A stretch of DNA of 64,000 bases from Phycisphaerales bacterium (GTDB lineage Bacteria; Planctomycetota; Phycisphaerae; Phycisphaerales; UBA1924). Shown here in pieces: positions 1 through 8,583 of the stretch. Made by a program: the position numbers and the translations under genes. Positions within the stretch are counted from its first letter, which is position 1. Every line of letters starts with the position of its first letter. The notes under the pieces were generated by a model that was not told the DNA's origin, ran no database searches, and worked only from the letters and a program-made list of their open reading frames with translations. The stretch spans positions 558,001 to 622,000 of the forward strand of contig JAJDDK010000005.1 of NCBI GenBank assembly GCA_029260345.1, read 5' to 3'.

Positions 1-1
1 G

Positions 2-1018
2 CGCGATCTCGTTTACGCGGCACGGCAGTTCGAGCGATTTCGACGTGTATTTCTTGTCGATATTGCCGTCGATTATTTCGATCTGGTGGCCCAGCTCTCC
101 GCGATCGCCAACCTTGAGCGTTCGCTGGGAAGCCGCTTGCAGCAGCAGGAACGCACAGCAGCACGAGTCGCGGCGGGGCGCGAAGCGGCGTTCCAAACTC
201 GCCGATTCGAGGAACAGGTGCTCGGCGTTCGAAGCAGCCTGATAAATGCGCAGGAACGGTACATCTTGGCGCTGGATCGATTCAAGGTTCGTTTGGGACT
301 GGCCGTGTCGGATGAGGTGGTCATCATTCCGGTCGAAATTCGCGTGCCGGAGCCGGAGATCACTCCCAAAGACGCGGTGGCGCTGGCGCTGAATTACCGG
401 TTGGATCTCCAGACGCGTCGCGACTTTATCGACGACTCCCGGCGCGACGTCGCGAACTCAAAGAATCAGTTGCTCCCAGATTTGGATCTGGATGGCGGCG
501 TCCGCATCGGATCGGATCCGAACGACAATTACGGCGACTTCGACTTTGACTTCAAAGAGACGGGGTACAACGCATCCGTCACCTTTGGACTCCCGCTGGA
601 TCGCGAGATCGAACGCCTCCAGTTGCGAGCATCGATCATCGGCCTGGAACGCGACATCCGCGGCTACGAGCAGTTTCGGGACAACGTCATTGTCGACTCG
701 CGGGCCTCGGTGCGGGCGATCGATCAGGCCCGATTCGGTCTGTCGCTTGCCGAACAGCGAATTGGCATCAACGAATTGATTCTTGAGCAGCTCGTTCTTG
801 AAGAGGCCGACTCGCTCGAGATCACGAATGCGGAAGATCAATTGCTCGAGTCCGAAAATGCCCGTGATCTCGCCTTTCGCGACCTTCGAGTATCGATTTT
901 GAACTATCTGCTCTCGACCGGGCAAATGCGTGTGACCCGGGAGGGGCAGTTCGACCCGCTGCCGGGAATGGGTGATATCCGCATCGTGCCAGCGGGTGGG
1001 GTGGCGCCGCCTCCGTAA
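2..1018 (+). CDS. TolC-family outer-membrane efflux protein (5' partial)
   Basis: The reading frame is open from the window edge, so the N-terminus and signal peptide are missing; 338 residues are present. The protein is mostly long helical segments rich in Leu, Ala, Arg and Glu, with the TolC-like patterns QERYILALDRFKVRLGL and ALNYRLDLQTRRDFIDDS separated by a beta-rich stretch around residues 165-205. This is the coiled-coil hairpin plus beta-strand plan of outer-membrane factors. The tail is Pro/Gly rich. Such proteins form the outer-membrane exit duct of tripartite efflux or type I secretion systems. The next gene downstream encodes an HlyD-type adaptor, which supports an efflux set; the inner-membrane transporter is not in the window and may lie upstream. 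Family assignment is confident, substrate unknown. Confidence 0.85.
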   Translation, partial: RDLVYAARQFERFRRVFLVDIAVDYFDLVAQLSAIANLERSLGSRLQQQERTAARVAAGREAAFQTRRFEEQVLGVRSSLINAQERYILALDRFKVRLGLAVSDEVVIIPVEIRVPEPEITPKDAVALALNYRLDLQTRRDFIDDSRRDVANSKNQLLPDLDLDGGVRIGSDPNDNYGDFDFDFKETGYNASVTFGLPLDREIERLQLRASIIGLERDIRGYEQFRDNVIVDSRASVRAIDQARFGLSLAEQRIGINELILEQLVLEEADSLEITNAEDQLLESENARDLAFRDLRVSILNYLLSTGQMRVTREGQFDPLPGMGDIRIVPAGGVAPPP

Positions 1019-1258
1019 AAATAAAGGCCGCGACCGGACATCCAAAATCCCGTTTCATTCGAAAAAAACGGCAATAGAAGGCCGTCTCAGGCGTTGCCCT
1101 ACGGGATCGAAAGTTCTTGAAGAGTTGGGCGCTTGCCGATCCTAGGATTGGTGAGGCGGCACAGCGAAACCATATGGGGCGCCCAGCGGTTTGAATGAGT
1201 GGGTGGAGGCTTCAGGTCTGCCTCGCCCCTTTGCAACAGTCGGAATCTCAGGGAGCGA

Positions 1259-3097
1259 ATGACCATGCAGGAAGCCTCGACCGGATCCACCAATCAACCA
1301 GCGGCGAAATCCGCGCGCCAGCGGCACAAGCCGCGACGCTGGATCGTCCCGGTGGCGGGTGTGTTGATCGTCGCGGCGGTAGGAGTCTCCGCCCTCGGCA
1401 TCGCTCGCACCCTCAACGCCGGCGGCAACTCGAGCGGCGGGCTGGACATTCACACCGTTCGCGAGGAGTCATTCGACATCCTCGTGACTGCCAGCGGCGA
1501 GCTCGAAGCGGAAAAGCAAACCGAAATCCGCAGCCAGCTTGAAAGCCCCGCGGACATTGTCGAACTGGTCGATGAAGGCGCCCGCGTCAAGAAGGGCGAA
1601 TTGCTCATCAAGATCAATGACGAGTCGATCCGCCGTTCGATCGAGGATCAACTCCTGAGCGTCGAAGCCGCACGCAGCGACCTGATCGCGGCGGAAAATG
1701 CGCTGGCGATTCAGCTCAACGAGAATGAAGCGTCGCGCCGTCAAGGCGAGCTGAAAGTTGAACTGGCGACGATTGATCTGAAGAAGTGGGAAGAAGGCGA
1801 AGTCGCAAAGCGCCGTGTGCAGCTGCGCACAGCCATGGACCGAGCCGAGCGGAATTTCAATCGCCTGGACGAGAAACTCAAACAGTCAAAGATTCTCTTT
1901 GACAAAGATTTTCTGAGCTATGACGAGTTCAAGCGGGACGAGATCGAGTTCTACGAGGCAGAAGCCGCTGTTGAACTCGCAGAAAAAGATATTGATGTCT
2001 ACGAGGAATACGAGTACGGCCGCGACAAAAAGCAGAAAACCTCTGACCTTGAAGAAGCAAAAGCCGAACTCGACCGCACGCTCAAGCTGAATGAGAGCCG
2101 CCTCGCCAGCAAGGAAGCAGACGTCACCAATCGCCGTCGCCAGCTTTCGATTCGTGAGGAGCGTCTTTCAAAACTTGAGGAGCAGCTCGCGGCGACGGTC
2201 AACATGGCGCCGACGGACGGACTGGTCGTCTATGGCACGAGCATCGGCGACAATCGTTTCCGTTCCATGTCGGGCGACGGCAGCCTGCAAATTGGCCGCA
2301 CGGTGCGTCCCAATGAACTGCTCATCGTGTTGCCGGACACCACGTCAATGGTGGCGTCCGTTCGTGTGCATGAGAGCGTCGCTGGGCGCATTCGTCCCGG
2401 ACAGCGCGCCAACGTGCGTGTTGATGCGATTCGCGGCGAAGTGTTCAGCGGTCAGGTCAAGAGCGTCGGTGTGCTCGCGGAATCCGGCGGCTGGCGCGAC
2501 CCGAACCTGCGTGAGTACACCGTCAAGATCCTTCTGGACGGCGGCAACCCGAGTCAGAAATTGAAACCATCAATGCGAGCTGACGCCGAGATCATTTTGG
2601 GCGAAGTGACGGACTCGATCGCCGTGCCCGTGCAGTCGATTTTCCACGAAGGTCAGGTGAGCTTCGTGTACACGTCCAACGGTGGGAAATATCAGAAGTC
2701 GCCGGTGCGCATCGGTCGGCGCTCCACCACGATGGCGGAGATTGCTGCAGGTTTGAGCAAGGGTGCGAATGTGCTGATGCGCGAGCCGCAGCCCGGCGAA
2801 GTGTCGAATCGCGAAATCACGCCGCAGGCGATTGCGGCGATCCAGCCGACGGCTGAAGAAATCGCGGCGGCCAAAGCTGAAGAAGAGGAACGAGCTGAAG
2901 CGCTGAAGGCCGCATCCGAGCCACAGATTGATGTGGCCGCGATTCGTCAGATGTTCGAGAACAATCCGAATATCCCCGAGGATCGTCGCGAGGCGCTCAA
3001 GAAGATGTCCGACGATCAAGTCCGTGAAATGGCCAAGCGCATGCAGTCTCAGGGCGGCGGCGGACGTTCACAGGCGCGTGGTTCGGCCAGCGACTAA
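1259..3097 (+). CDS. HlyD/MacA-type efflux periplasmic adaptor
   Basis: A 612-residue protein with one N-terminal membrane anchor (about residues 26-48, WIVPVAGVLIVAAVGVSALG), a first lipoyl/barrel-sandwich segment (SGELEAEKQTEIRSQL), a long coiled-coil hairpin from about 130 to 330, a second lipoyl half (MAPTDGLVVYG) and beta-barrel parts (HESVAGRIRPGQRANVRVDA). This is the order expected of membrane-fusion proteins linking an inner-membrane transporter to TolC. The chosen ATG follows GGGAG at 5-base spacing; an ATG 60 bases upstream lacks this. The C-terminal ~90 residues are an unusual Ala/Glu-rich, probably helical extension ending in a Gly/Ser/Arg tail, beyond the usual family end. The outer-membrane factor precedes it by 240 bases. 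Probably part of the same efflux locus; substrate unknown. Confidence 0.85.
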   Translation: MTMQEASTGSTNQPAAKSARQRHKPRRWIVPVAGVLIVAAVGVSALGIARTLNAGGNSSGGLDIHTVREESFDILVTASGELEAEKQTEIRSQLESPADIVELVDEGARVKKGELLIKINDESIRRSIEDQLLSVEAARSDLIAAENALAIQLNENEASRRQGELKVELATIDLKKWEEGEVAKRRVQLRTAMDRAERNFNRLDEKLKQSKILFDKDFLSYDEFKRDEIEFYEAEAAVELAEKDIDVYEEYEYGRDKKQKTSDLEEAKAELDRTLKLNESRLASKEADVTNRRRQLSIREERLSKLEEQLAATVNMAPTDGLVVYGTSIGDNRFRSMSGDGSLQIGRTVRPNELLIVLPDTTSMVASVRVHESVAGRIRPGQRANVRVDAIRGEVFSGQVKSVGVLAESGGWRDPNLREYTVKILLDGGNPSQKLKPSMRADAEIILGEVTDSIAVPVQSIFHEGQVSFVYTSNGGKYQKSPVRIGRRSTTMAEIAAGLSKGANVLMREPQPGEVSNREITPQAIAAIQPTAEEIAAAKAEEEERAEALKAASEPQIDVAAIRQMFENNPNIPEDRREALKKMSDDQVREMAKRMQSQGGGGRSQARGSASD

Positions 3098-3128
3098 TTC
3101 GCGGCGTCCATCCCGCAACAATGATCAC

Positions 3129-3154
3129 AAGACGGGCAGACGCCCGTCTTTTTT
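3129..3154 (+). terminator. Rho-independent terminator
   Basis: A perfect 9-bp stem AAGACGGGC / GCCCGTCTT with a 4-base loop is followed by a run of six T. It lies 31 bases after the stop of the HlyD-type gene and before a convergent minus-strand gene. The stem resembles the palindromic repeats found elsewhere in this window (compare 42531-42550), so the terminator may derive from one of them. Confidence 0.75.
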
Positions 3155-3180
3155 CATGCGCTTCTTCGCTGCAATTCCGA

Positions 3181-4386
3181 TCACGCCGCCTGCGACAAAT
3201 CGCCTTCATCCAGCGTGTAATTGTCGTCCAGCACGTGTTGCCCCTCGGCGAACGCAATCTGCGTGCGCGGGGCGTCGCGCAGATCGATCGTCACGCCGAC
3301 CGTCTGGTCCGTCGGCATCTTGTCGAGGCCGCCGATCAGGCGCACTTCCGGGCGGCACGGGTCTTTGGGGAACCAGTTCGTGACCACGGCCTTGTCGCCG
3401 GTGTTCAATGTGACGACCGAACCCGGCGTATAGGGCGGCGTCACGGCGAACAATCCTTCAAGCACGATCGGGTCAATGCGACCGATGTACTCCGGCTGTC
3501 GAATCAGGTTCAGGGTTCCGACGCGTGTGCGCACGGGTTTGGATTCCGCGCCGAAGCGTAAGCGGTCGAACAGGTCCGCCGCGGCGATGATGCGCGGAAA
3601 CACATGGATCATGTCGCCTTCGCGCCCCTCGGGGCCGAAGATCTGCTCCATGCCGTCCACTTCCGGAAAGCCGAGCCCGTCGTAGCGCTGGTGATGATGC
3701 AGCACGGACGCCGCCGCCGTCGCATCCACTTTGCCGGACACCATGCGATGCCCGATGCGCACGTGCTCGCGCCATTCCGGATCGGTTTCATCACCGGTTT
3801 CGTAGAAGCGCTCCGCAGCTTCCTCGGAGATGTGCATCATCCCGATGTCGTGCAGCATAGCGCCGACGCCCAGGTTGACGATGTTCGCCGCGTCCTTGGG
3901 CGCGAGGCGCTTGCGCTGACGCACCAGATACCCGCCGAGTTTGAGACCCATCAGCAAACTCGTCAGGCACACGGCGCTGGCATGGCGCACGTGCGGCGTG
4001 CCGGCGCCGATCATCTCACTCAAAAAATGCGCGGCTCGCGGGCTCTCCAGCAGCTTGTCCATGAAGTCGCTGATGGAATGCTTGAGTTCGCCATATTCGA
4101 CGTTCGCGGCGAAATCATCCGCCGTCGCATCGAACACGACACCAAGCTTGCGCGTGAACTCGCGGTGGGATTGATCCAGTTGCGGGTTGGCGTGCTCACG
4201 AATGAACTCAAGGCCGGGCCACGCGATCCACATGTCGCGAACGTCCTGCTCAACCAGGCGGTCGATCGCGCGCTCCGACAGCTTCGCGCCGGCATGCAGG
4301 AGCACGCGTCCGGGGTTCCCCGGGTGGTGCACCGGCATGGCGAGCGGCATCCCTGGCCTCGCTTCCTCGATGGTGACGCGCAGCAT
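3181..4386 (-). CDS. HD-GYP domain protein (putative cyclic-di-GMP phosphodiesterase)
   Basis: A 401-residue cytosolic protein with no signal peptide. The C-terminal half carries HD-GYP hallmarks in order: LHDIGM (HD), an upstream-paired RIGH histidine, HHHQRYDGLGFP (variant of the HHExxDGxGYP signature) and RIIAAADLFDRL. Known HD-GYP proteins hydrolyse cyclic di-GMP with bimetal sites; the GYP motif here reads GFP, and Glu of HHE is Gln, so activity could differ. The N-terminal ~130 residues resemble the DUF3391-type leader seen in some family members (VTIEEARPGMPLAMPV...), but no receiver or PAS domain is evident. It is monocistronic on the minus strand and converges on the HlyD-type gene. 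Confidence 0.82.
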   Translation of the reverse strand: MLRVTIEEARPGMPLAMPVHHPGNPGRVLLHAGAKLSERAIDRLVEQDVRDMWIAWPGLEFIREHANPQLDQSHREFTRKLGVVFDATADDFAANVEYGELKHSISDFMDKLLESPRAAHFLSEMIGAGTPHVRHASAVCLTSLLMGLKLGGYLVRQRKRLAPKDAANIVNLGVGAMLHDIGMMHISEEAAERFYETGDETDPEWREHVRIGHRMVSGKVDATAAASVLHHHQRYDGLGFPEVDGMEQIFGPEGREGDMIHVFPRIIAAADLFDRLRFGAESKPVRTRVGTLNLIRQPEYIGRIDPIVLEGLFAVTPPYTPGSVVTLNTGDKAVVTNWFPKDPCRPEVRLIGGLDKMPTDQTVGVTIDLRDAPRTQIAFAEGQHVLDDNYTLDEGDLSQAA

Positions 4387-4421
4387 GTCACCTCAGGAAT
4401 CGACCGTTCCGAAGGTCCGAA

Positions 4422-4859
4422 TCACTCAGAGGGTGATTTCGGGGGGGTCGCCGGTTGCGTTTCGGGGGGTTCAGGAAGCTGGGTCGTGGGGGAAAGGCGG
4501 ATTTCAATCGATGGCGCTTCGCCGCCGACCGTGCGGATCGGCCGCTCCCACGGGCTGGCCCCGATATAGGCGGGATGCTCCGCCGAGAAAACATGCGTTT
4601 CTCCGTCCGGCGGCGTCACGCGAATCACCAGCGCGTTGTAGAGACCGACGTTCAAGACCACGACGCCGTCCGCATCCGTGAAGCCAATCGCAGGCTCGGG
4701 CGGGTTTGGATTGAGCGTGTGTGTGTTGGACGCGCGAACTTCGGCATGCGGCACCCGTTCATGCGAAGCGCGGTCGCGCACTTCGACGCGCATGGGGGCG
4801 AATTCGTATTTGCAGCCGGAAAGAATCAAAGTCAGCAAGAACAATGTCGCAATTTTCAT
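4422..4859 (-). CDS. Putative lipoprotein with a carboxypeptidase-regulatory-like beta domain
   Basis: The start is placed at the ATG giving MKIATLFLLTLILSGC, a clear lipoprotein signal with lipobox LSGC; the protein is then 145 residues. The ATG overlaps the stop of the upstream gene by 4 bases (ATGA), indicating translational coupling. After the lipid-anchor Cys the protein has a transthyretin-like pattern (MRVEVRDRASHERVPHAEV, then GFTDADGVVVLNV), typical of beta-sandwich domains related to carboxypeptidase regulatory repeats. The tail is Pro/Thr rich. The opening CKYEFAPMRVEVRD resembles CRDYAFVMLEVRD of its upstream neighbour, suggesting a tandem duplication. Function unknown; likely a membrane-anchored beta-sandwich protein. 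Confidence 0.7.
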   Translation of the reverse strand: MKIATLFLLTLILSGCKYEFAPMRVEVRDRASHERVPHAEVRASNTHTLNPNPPEPAIGFTDADGVVVLNVGLYNALVIRVTPPDGETHVFSAEHPAYIGASPWERPIRTVGGEAPSIEIRLSPTTQLPEPPETQPATPPKSPSE

Positions 4860-5263
4860 GGCAGTACACTCATTCGAAATTCCAATGACGACAAATGCTG
4901 CCATCTGTAGTCTTGCACGCCTGAAAACCACGGGGTGCGAGCGGGAATGGTTGCCTGATCCGAATGCTTGGACCATGGCCGACGAAATTTATACTCTTCC
5001 TCTTCGATATTCAGAATAAGGTCGTACTGGTATTGCGGCGCCAGTCGAAGCAGCGCAATTCCATCTTCGTCAATTGAAAAATGTTCATCATCAGGAGTTG
5101 AGGTAAGCGGGCAGAGCTTGCAGAGATAATCGATCGTGACTGAGCCTCCCGATATGGGCGACTGCGTAGAGGGGTCGCGGACCTCCAGCATGACGAATGC
5201 ATAATCTCGACAACAACCGGCGATGCAAAGTGCTGCGGTCAGAGTAATGAAGGCTCTCATCAT
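4856..5263 (-). CDS. Putative lipoprotein, related to its downstream neighbour
   Basis: A 135-residue protein beginning MMRAFITLTAALCIAGCC, a lipoprotein signal with lipobox IAGC. The mature part starts RDYAFVMLEVRDPSTQSP and contains SIDEDGIALLRLAP, matching the EVRD...DADG plan of the following gene, so both are probably beta-sandwich lipoproteins from a duplication. Its start codon overlaps the uvrC stop (ATGA, 4 bases) and its own stop overlaps the next start in the same way. The three genes therefore form one coupled unit. No function can be assigned. A link to DNA repair is not implied by the sequence itself. Confidence 0.68.
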   Translation of the reverse strand: MMRAFITLTAALCIAGCCRDYAFVMLEVRDPSTQSPISGGSVTIDYLCKLCPLTSTPDDEHFSIDEDGIALLRLAPQYQYDLILNIEEEEYKFRRPWSKHSDQATIPARTPWFSGVQDYRWQHLSSLEFRMSVLP

Positions 5264-6660
5264 TCACCAACCGTCTTCTTCCGCCTCAAAATATGATGGT
5301 AATGCTGCGCAAAGCGGTGTGCCTCATCGCGGATCGCCTGACACAATTTGAGGCCGAGGTTCTCGCGCCCGAGGCGGATCGGCTCCGACTTTTCCTGCAT
5401 GTAAATGAGTTCTTCCTTCTTCGCCAGCGAAATCACCATCGGCGGCTTCACCTCAAGCTGCTCGAACGCCTGTTGAGCCGCGTGAAGCTGCCCGAGCCCG
5501 CCGTCAATGAGAATCACATCGGGATACAGCTCCTGCCCGGCGCCCGCTTCGCGATAACGCCGCGAAACAACTTCCCGAATAGCTGCGTAATCATCATTGT
5601 CCACCGTCTTGATGCGATACCGCCGGTACTGCGTCTTCAGCGGCTTGCCGTCGATGAAACACACCTTGGACCCGACCGTCTCACCGCCTGCAAGGTGCGC
5701 GATATCAATCGCTTCAATACATCGGATCGGACTGTCCATGCCCAGTGTTCGCTGCAGACTGCGCGTCGAACGCACCGGATCGATATAGAACGACTCCGCC
5801 TCCGGCTGCCATTTGTCGCGCCTATGAGCGCGCTCATCAAGCTTTTCAATCGCGCGGATCTGATCGCGCAGCGTCGCGGCTTTCTCAAATTCCTGCGACT
5901 CCGACGCTGCCTGCATTTCGGCGCGCATCTCGCGCAACATCACGCTGCGTTTGGAGCCGAGAAAGCGCACCAGATGGTCAATGTCTTCGCGGTAGGTTTC
6001 TTTGCTGATTTTCGCCGCGCACGGCGCCGTGCATTGCCCGATGGCGTGCAGCAGGCATGGCCGGAAGAAGCGGCGCTGGTCGTCATCTTCGCGAATGTCC
6101 AGTTCGCACGTGCGGTATTTGAAGACTTTTTGCAGCAGTTCCAACGCTTCTCGAAGGGCGCCCGGCGCGGAGAACGGGCCGAGGATGCGGGCGCCGCGAA
6201 AGCGCGGGTCGTTGGGCGCGCGGGTGATGTACACGCCAGGAAAGTCATCGCGCAGCGTGATCGCAAGGTACGGCCACGTCTTGTCGTCCCGCAACATTGC
6301 GTTGAAGCGCGGGTGCGTGTCTTTGACGAGCCGCGCTTCGGTGAGGACGGCTTCCCACTCAGAATCGCACGGCAGAAACTCGAAATCGTGGACGTGATCC
6401 AGCATCGGCTGCTTGCGCGGCCCGAGATCGGCGCTGGGGATGAAGTAGCTCGACACCCGTTCGCGCAGTTTCAGGGCTTTGCCGATGTAGAGGACGACGC
6501 CCTTGTGGTCCTGCATGAGGTAGACCCCGGGCGCGCGGGGAAGGGCGCGGGCTTTTTCAAGCAGGCGTGCGAGACGATCGGCCTGCGATTCCGAACCCCA
6601 CGGCGGTGGGGGGGCGTCAAGGCGGCGGGGGCGATCAATCTGACTGGGGTCTTCCTGCAC
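5260..6660 (-). CDS. uvrC: Excinuclease ABC subunit C, short form lacking the C-terminal HhH domain
   Basis: UvrC makes the two incisions around DNA lesions bound by UvrAB. Visible domains in order: GIY-YIG nuclease (PGVYLMQDHKGVVLYIGKAL), the Cys-rich middle segment, the UVR helix pair (ESQEFEKAATLRDQIRAIEKL), and the RNase-H-like 5'-incision domain (IEAIDIAHLAGG ... DVILIDGGLGQLHAA). The protein stops at HHILRRKKTVGE, where normal UvrC (about 600 residues) continues for about 60 residues into the (HhH)2 DNA-binding domain. The stop overlaps the next gene, so this is not a recent frameshift. Start: an ATG at 6786 would run into the divergent gene at 6718; a GTG at 6660 gives 466 residues and a normal N-terminus. 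The exact start is uncertain. Confidence 0.88.
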   Translation of the reverse strand: MQEDPSQIDRPRRLDAPPPPWGSESQADRLARLLEKARALPRAPGVYLMQDHKGVVLYIGKALKLRERVSSYFIPSADLGPRKQPMLDHVHDFEFLPCDSEWEAVLTEARLVKDTHPRFNAMLRDDKTWPYLAITLRDDFPGVYITRAPNDPRFRGARILGPFSAPGALREALELLQKVFKYRTCELDIREDDDQRRFFRPCLLHAIGQCTAPCAAKISKETYREDIDHLVRFLGSKRSVMLREMRAEMQAASESQEFEKAATLRDQIRAIEKLDERAHRRDKWQPEAESFYIDPVRSTRSLQRTLGMDSPIRCIEAIDIAHLAGGETVGSKVCFIDGKPLKTQYRRYRIKTVDNDDYAAIREVVSRRYREAGAGQELYPDVILIDGGLGQLHAAQQAFEQLEVKPPMVISLAKKEELIYMQEKSEPIRLGRENLGLKLCQAIRDEAHRFAQHYHHILRRKKTVGE

Positions 6661-6717
6661 GCCGTAGTATATGGATAGTTTTGTTTGCAGATCATGCTCG
6701 AAGAGAAAGGCGAGGCA

Positions 6718-7818
6718 ATGTTCAAGCGTTATTTGGCAATGGTGGGTCTCGCAGCACTGAGTACGTCGCATTTCGCTATCGCACAATTAGAGGACGAGCG
6801 TCCAGATAAGCAGTCACAAGCAATCGCGTTTCCAACAGACCGCGAACTCGCTGAGGCAGCCGTGGAAGTGCTCTTGGACCTCTCACAAGCTGACGAAATG
6901 CGTGCGCTACTGAATTCCTCGAAATCGCAATGGAATCTCGATGCAGTCCGTGGAATTCAAGATACCTGGCCAGAAGGGCTGACCGTCGACGGCATTATCG
7001 AAGTTGATCAACAGGCCGTCAGGGCCGTGTTTTCGCGCATCTCGAATGTCCTTTCCAAGCATGCATGGTACGCGGCGGCAGTCAGCCGAAAGGACGCCGC
7101 GTTCTTTCTCGATCTCCCCGCGAAAGTTGCGATCATCGGAACGGCGGGGTTATTAGAGATTGACGAAAAAATCGCGCTTCGGTATTCAATTCAACGATTC
7201 ATGGAGTTGCCGATCGCGGCTTACCAAATAAATTTTTCAATTCTCTACGTTCCAATATCCTCGAGCGATCCCAAGTTCGTGGTCGATTCAATTCTGGAGG
7301 TTCTCAAACTCGGTAATTTTGATTGGTCGCAAGCAAGATTGGCTTTGGCGCGCATGCCGCGCGGCTCCGCAGCGTATCTCTGGGAGCGATTTCACGACAG
7401 AGAGTTCGTGCAGCTCGGCGCAACCGCCGAGTCAATCGTCGTCGGATACCTTGAGAATTATGCGAGGTCCATCGGGGAAGAATTGTCTCCAATGCTCAGC
7501 AATCGAATTAGAGAATTTGCCTACTGCCCTCCCCCAGCGAACTTTGCCTTTTTGGAGCATGCGGCGCCAAGCGATCAACAAGCTCAGCTCGTACTCAAGA
7601 AAGTGCTTGAAGCGCCGATCGCGGAAGAAGTTGATTGGGCTATCGGAGAGGACGGGCGAGAGCTCGGAATTTCAATTGGTGTTTGGATGCGATGGAAGGA
7701 GTTCATACGCGAGAATCTCGACAATTTGGATTTACCCGAACCGCGCCGAGCGCAGATAGTCGCGATAATCAATGAATCAAAGCAATACGACCCAGAAAAT
7801 GCGAGCGACGAACGCTAG
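6718..7818 (+). CDS. Secreted protein of unknown function
   Basis: A 366-residue protein. The chosen ATG gives a clean signal peptide (MFKRYLAMVGLAALSTSHFAIAQ) and is preceded by a purine-rich GAGAAAGGCGAGG stretch; an in-frame ATG at 6685 would prepend a charged leader. The mature part is largely helical with balanced charge, no Cys-rich motif, no membrane segment and no recognised catalytic motif. It is divergent from uvrC and its stop overlaps that of the convergent release-factor-like gene by 4 bases. The codon use is somewhat more AT-rich than its neighbours (for example ATT, AAT and TTG codons), which may reflect lower expression or a different history. I do not recognise the family. 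Confidence 0.65.
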   Translation: MFKRYLAMVGLAALSTSHFAIAQLEDERPDKQSQAIAFPTDRELAEAAVEVLLDLSQADEMRALLNSSKSQWNLDAVRGIQDTWPEGLTVDGIIEVDQQAVRAVFSRISNVLSKHAWYAAAVSRKDAAFFLDLPAKVAIIGTAGLLEIDEKIALRYSIQRFMELPIAAYQINFSILYVPISSSDPKFVVDSILEVLKLGNFDWSQARLALARMPRGSAAYLWERFHDREFVQLGATAESIVVGYLENYARSIGEELSPMLSNRIREFAYCPPPANFAFLEHAAPSDQQAQLVLKKVLEAPIAEEVDWAIGEDGRELGISIGVWMRWKEFIRENLDNLDLPEPRRAQIVAIINESKQYDPENASDER

Positions 7819-8399
7819 CGAAGTCGATGGGCATTTCGTCGCTCTCGCTCAGTGTTCCACAACTCAAACGCCGCCGGATGATCCTTCACGAGCTTGATGA
7901 GCTGGCTCGTCGAAACGCCCAGCCGCGTCGAGGCGGGCTTCGGCTCCCATGTCTCCGATGCGATCACGTCGAGGGCTTCTGCAAGGAGCGCTGGGAAATC
8001 GTGGTGCTCGGGATTGCAGACGATCTTTGTGCCCTGGCGGCGGGAGCGCCAGAGATCGGATAGAAAGGAACTTTGGCCCTCACCCGTCATCGCTTCGCGA
8101 TGACACCCTCTCCCAGAGGGAGAGGGAGAATCGTGCAGCCAATCCAAGCCCGACGGCGCGGGCGGTGTGGTGCGGTGTTTGGTGGCGAGGTTGAGCCGCA
8201 GGCGGCGCAGGGCGACGCGTTTGTTGTCGACCTGGCTGCGCCGTTCGCTGGCCTGACCCTGAATGCCCGTCGGTTTGTGCGTGATGACGACGGCGGTTTC
8301 GACCTTATTGCGATGCTGCCCGCCGGGGCCGCCAGCGCGCGTACGCCCGAGTTCGCATTGGGCGAGGAGGTCTTCGTCTGGGAGGGTGGCAGGGTGCAT
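7815..8399 (-). CDS. Release-factor-like protein with GGQ motif
   Basis: A 194-residue protein whose first ~70 residues are a class I release-factor catalytic domain: AGGPGGQHRNKVETAV carries the GGQ tripeptide (residues 26-28) that triggers peptidyl-tRNA hydrolysis, followed by the basic segment SERRSQVDNKRVALRRLR. It lacks the stop-codon recognition domain of RF1/RF2, so it belongs with small rescue-type or orphan release factors such as the ArfB/PrfH group. The C-terminal ~75 residues are a separate helical segment ending in an Arg-rich tail (TERERRNAHRLR), plausible for ribosome contact. Residues 91-109 are encoded by a palindromic repeat (8076-8126) that entered in frame. Function in ribosome rescue is inferred. 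Confidence 0.8.
   Translation of the reverse strand: MHPATLPDEDLLAQCELGRTRAGGPGGQHRNKVETAVVITHKPTGIQGQASERRSQVDNKRVALRRLRLNLATKHRTTPPAPSGLDWLHDSPSPSGRGCHREAMTGEGQSSFLSDLWRSRRQGTKIVCNPEHHDFPALLAEALDVIASETWEPKPASTRLGVSTSQLIKLVKDHPAAFELWNTERERRNAHRLR
8076..8126. repeat. Double-hairpin repeat, copy A, inside the release-factor-like gene
   Basis: It begins GCCCTCACCCGTC and holds two consecutive dyads: ATCGC-TTC-GCGAT and CCCTCTCCC-AGA-GGGAGAGGG. Copy B at 8691-8740 has the same opening and the same second dyad, but the first dyad is GACGC-TGC-GCGTC. The paired changes keep the stem, which indicates that the fold is the conserved property. Copy A is translated in frame as about 17 residues. Confidence 0.8.
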
Positions 8400-8459
8400 G
8401 TTGCGTCGTGCGTTTCGGTTGAGGTGTCGTTCAAACTATCGCAGATGCGCTCCAGCCTC

Positions 8460-8480
8460 CTCCCCCGCCTTGCGGGGGAG
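8460..8480. repeat. GC-rich hairpin repeat
   Basis: A perfect 9-bp dyad CTCCCCCGC / GCGGGGGAG with loop CTT, followed by GACTGAGGAGGGGGCTAC. The trailing GGGGGCTAC recurs after the hairpin at 8584-8606, which marks the two as related copies. Confidence 0.65.
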
Positions 8481-8583
8481 GACTGAGGAGGGGGCTACTC
8501 CGGCTCCATCTTCTACAAGTCTCAAACGAATAAAGCGCTATAAGAGCGAAGTAGTAGGAAGTAGTTCAGTCGCCCTCCCCTAA

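Noticed and set aside
3604-4569. A 321-residue plus-strand reading frame
   Set aside because: It is antisense to the HD-GYP gene, has no family-like motif, is His/Arg-rich and comes from GC-rich codon bias.
5293-6678. A 461-residue plus-strand frame opposite uvrC
   Set aside because: It is the complement of an unmistakable UvrC, with low-complexity Arg/Ala content.
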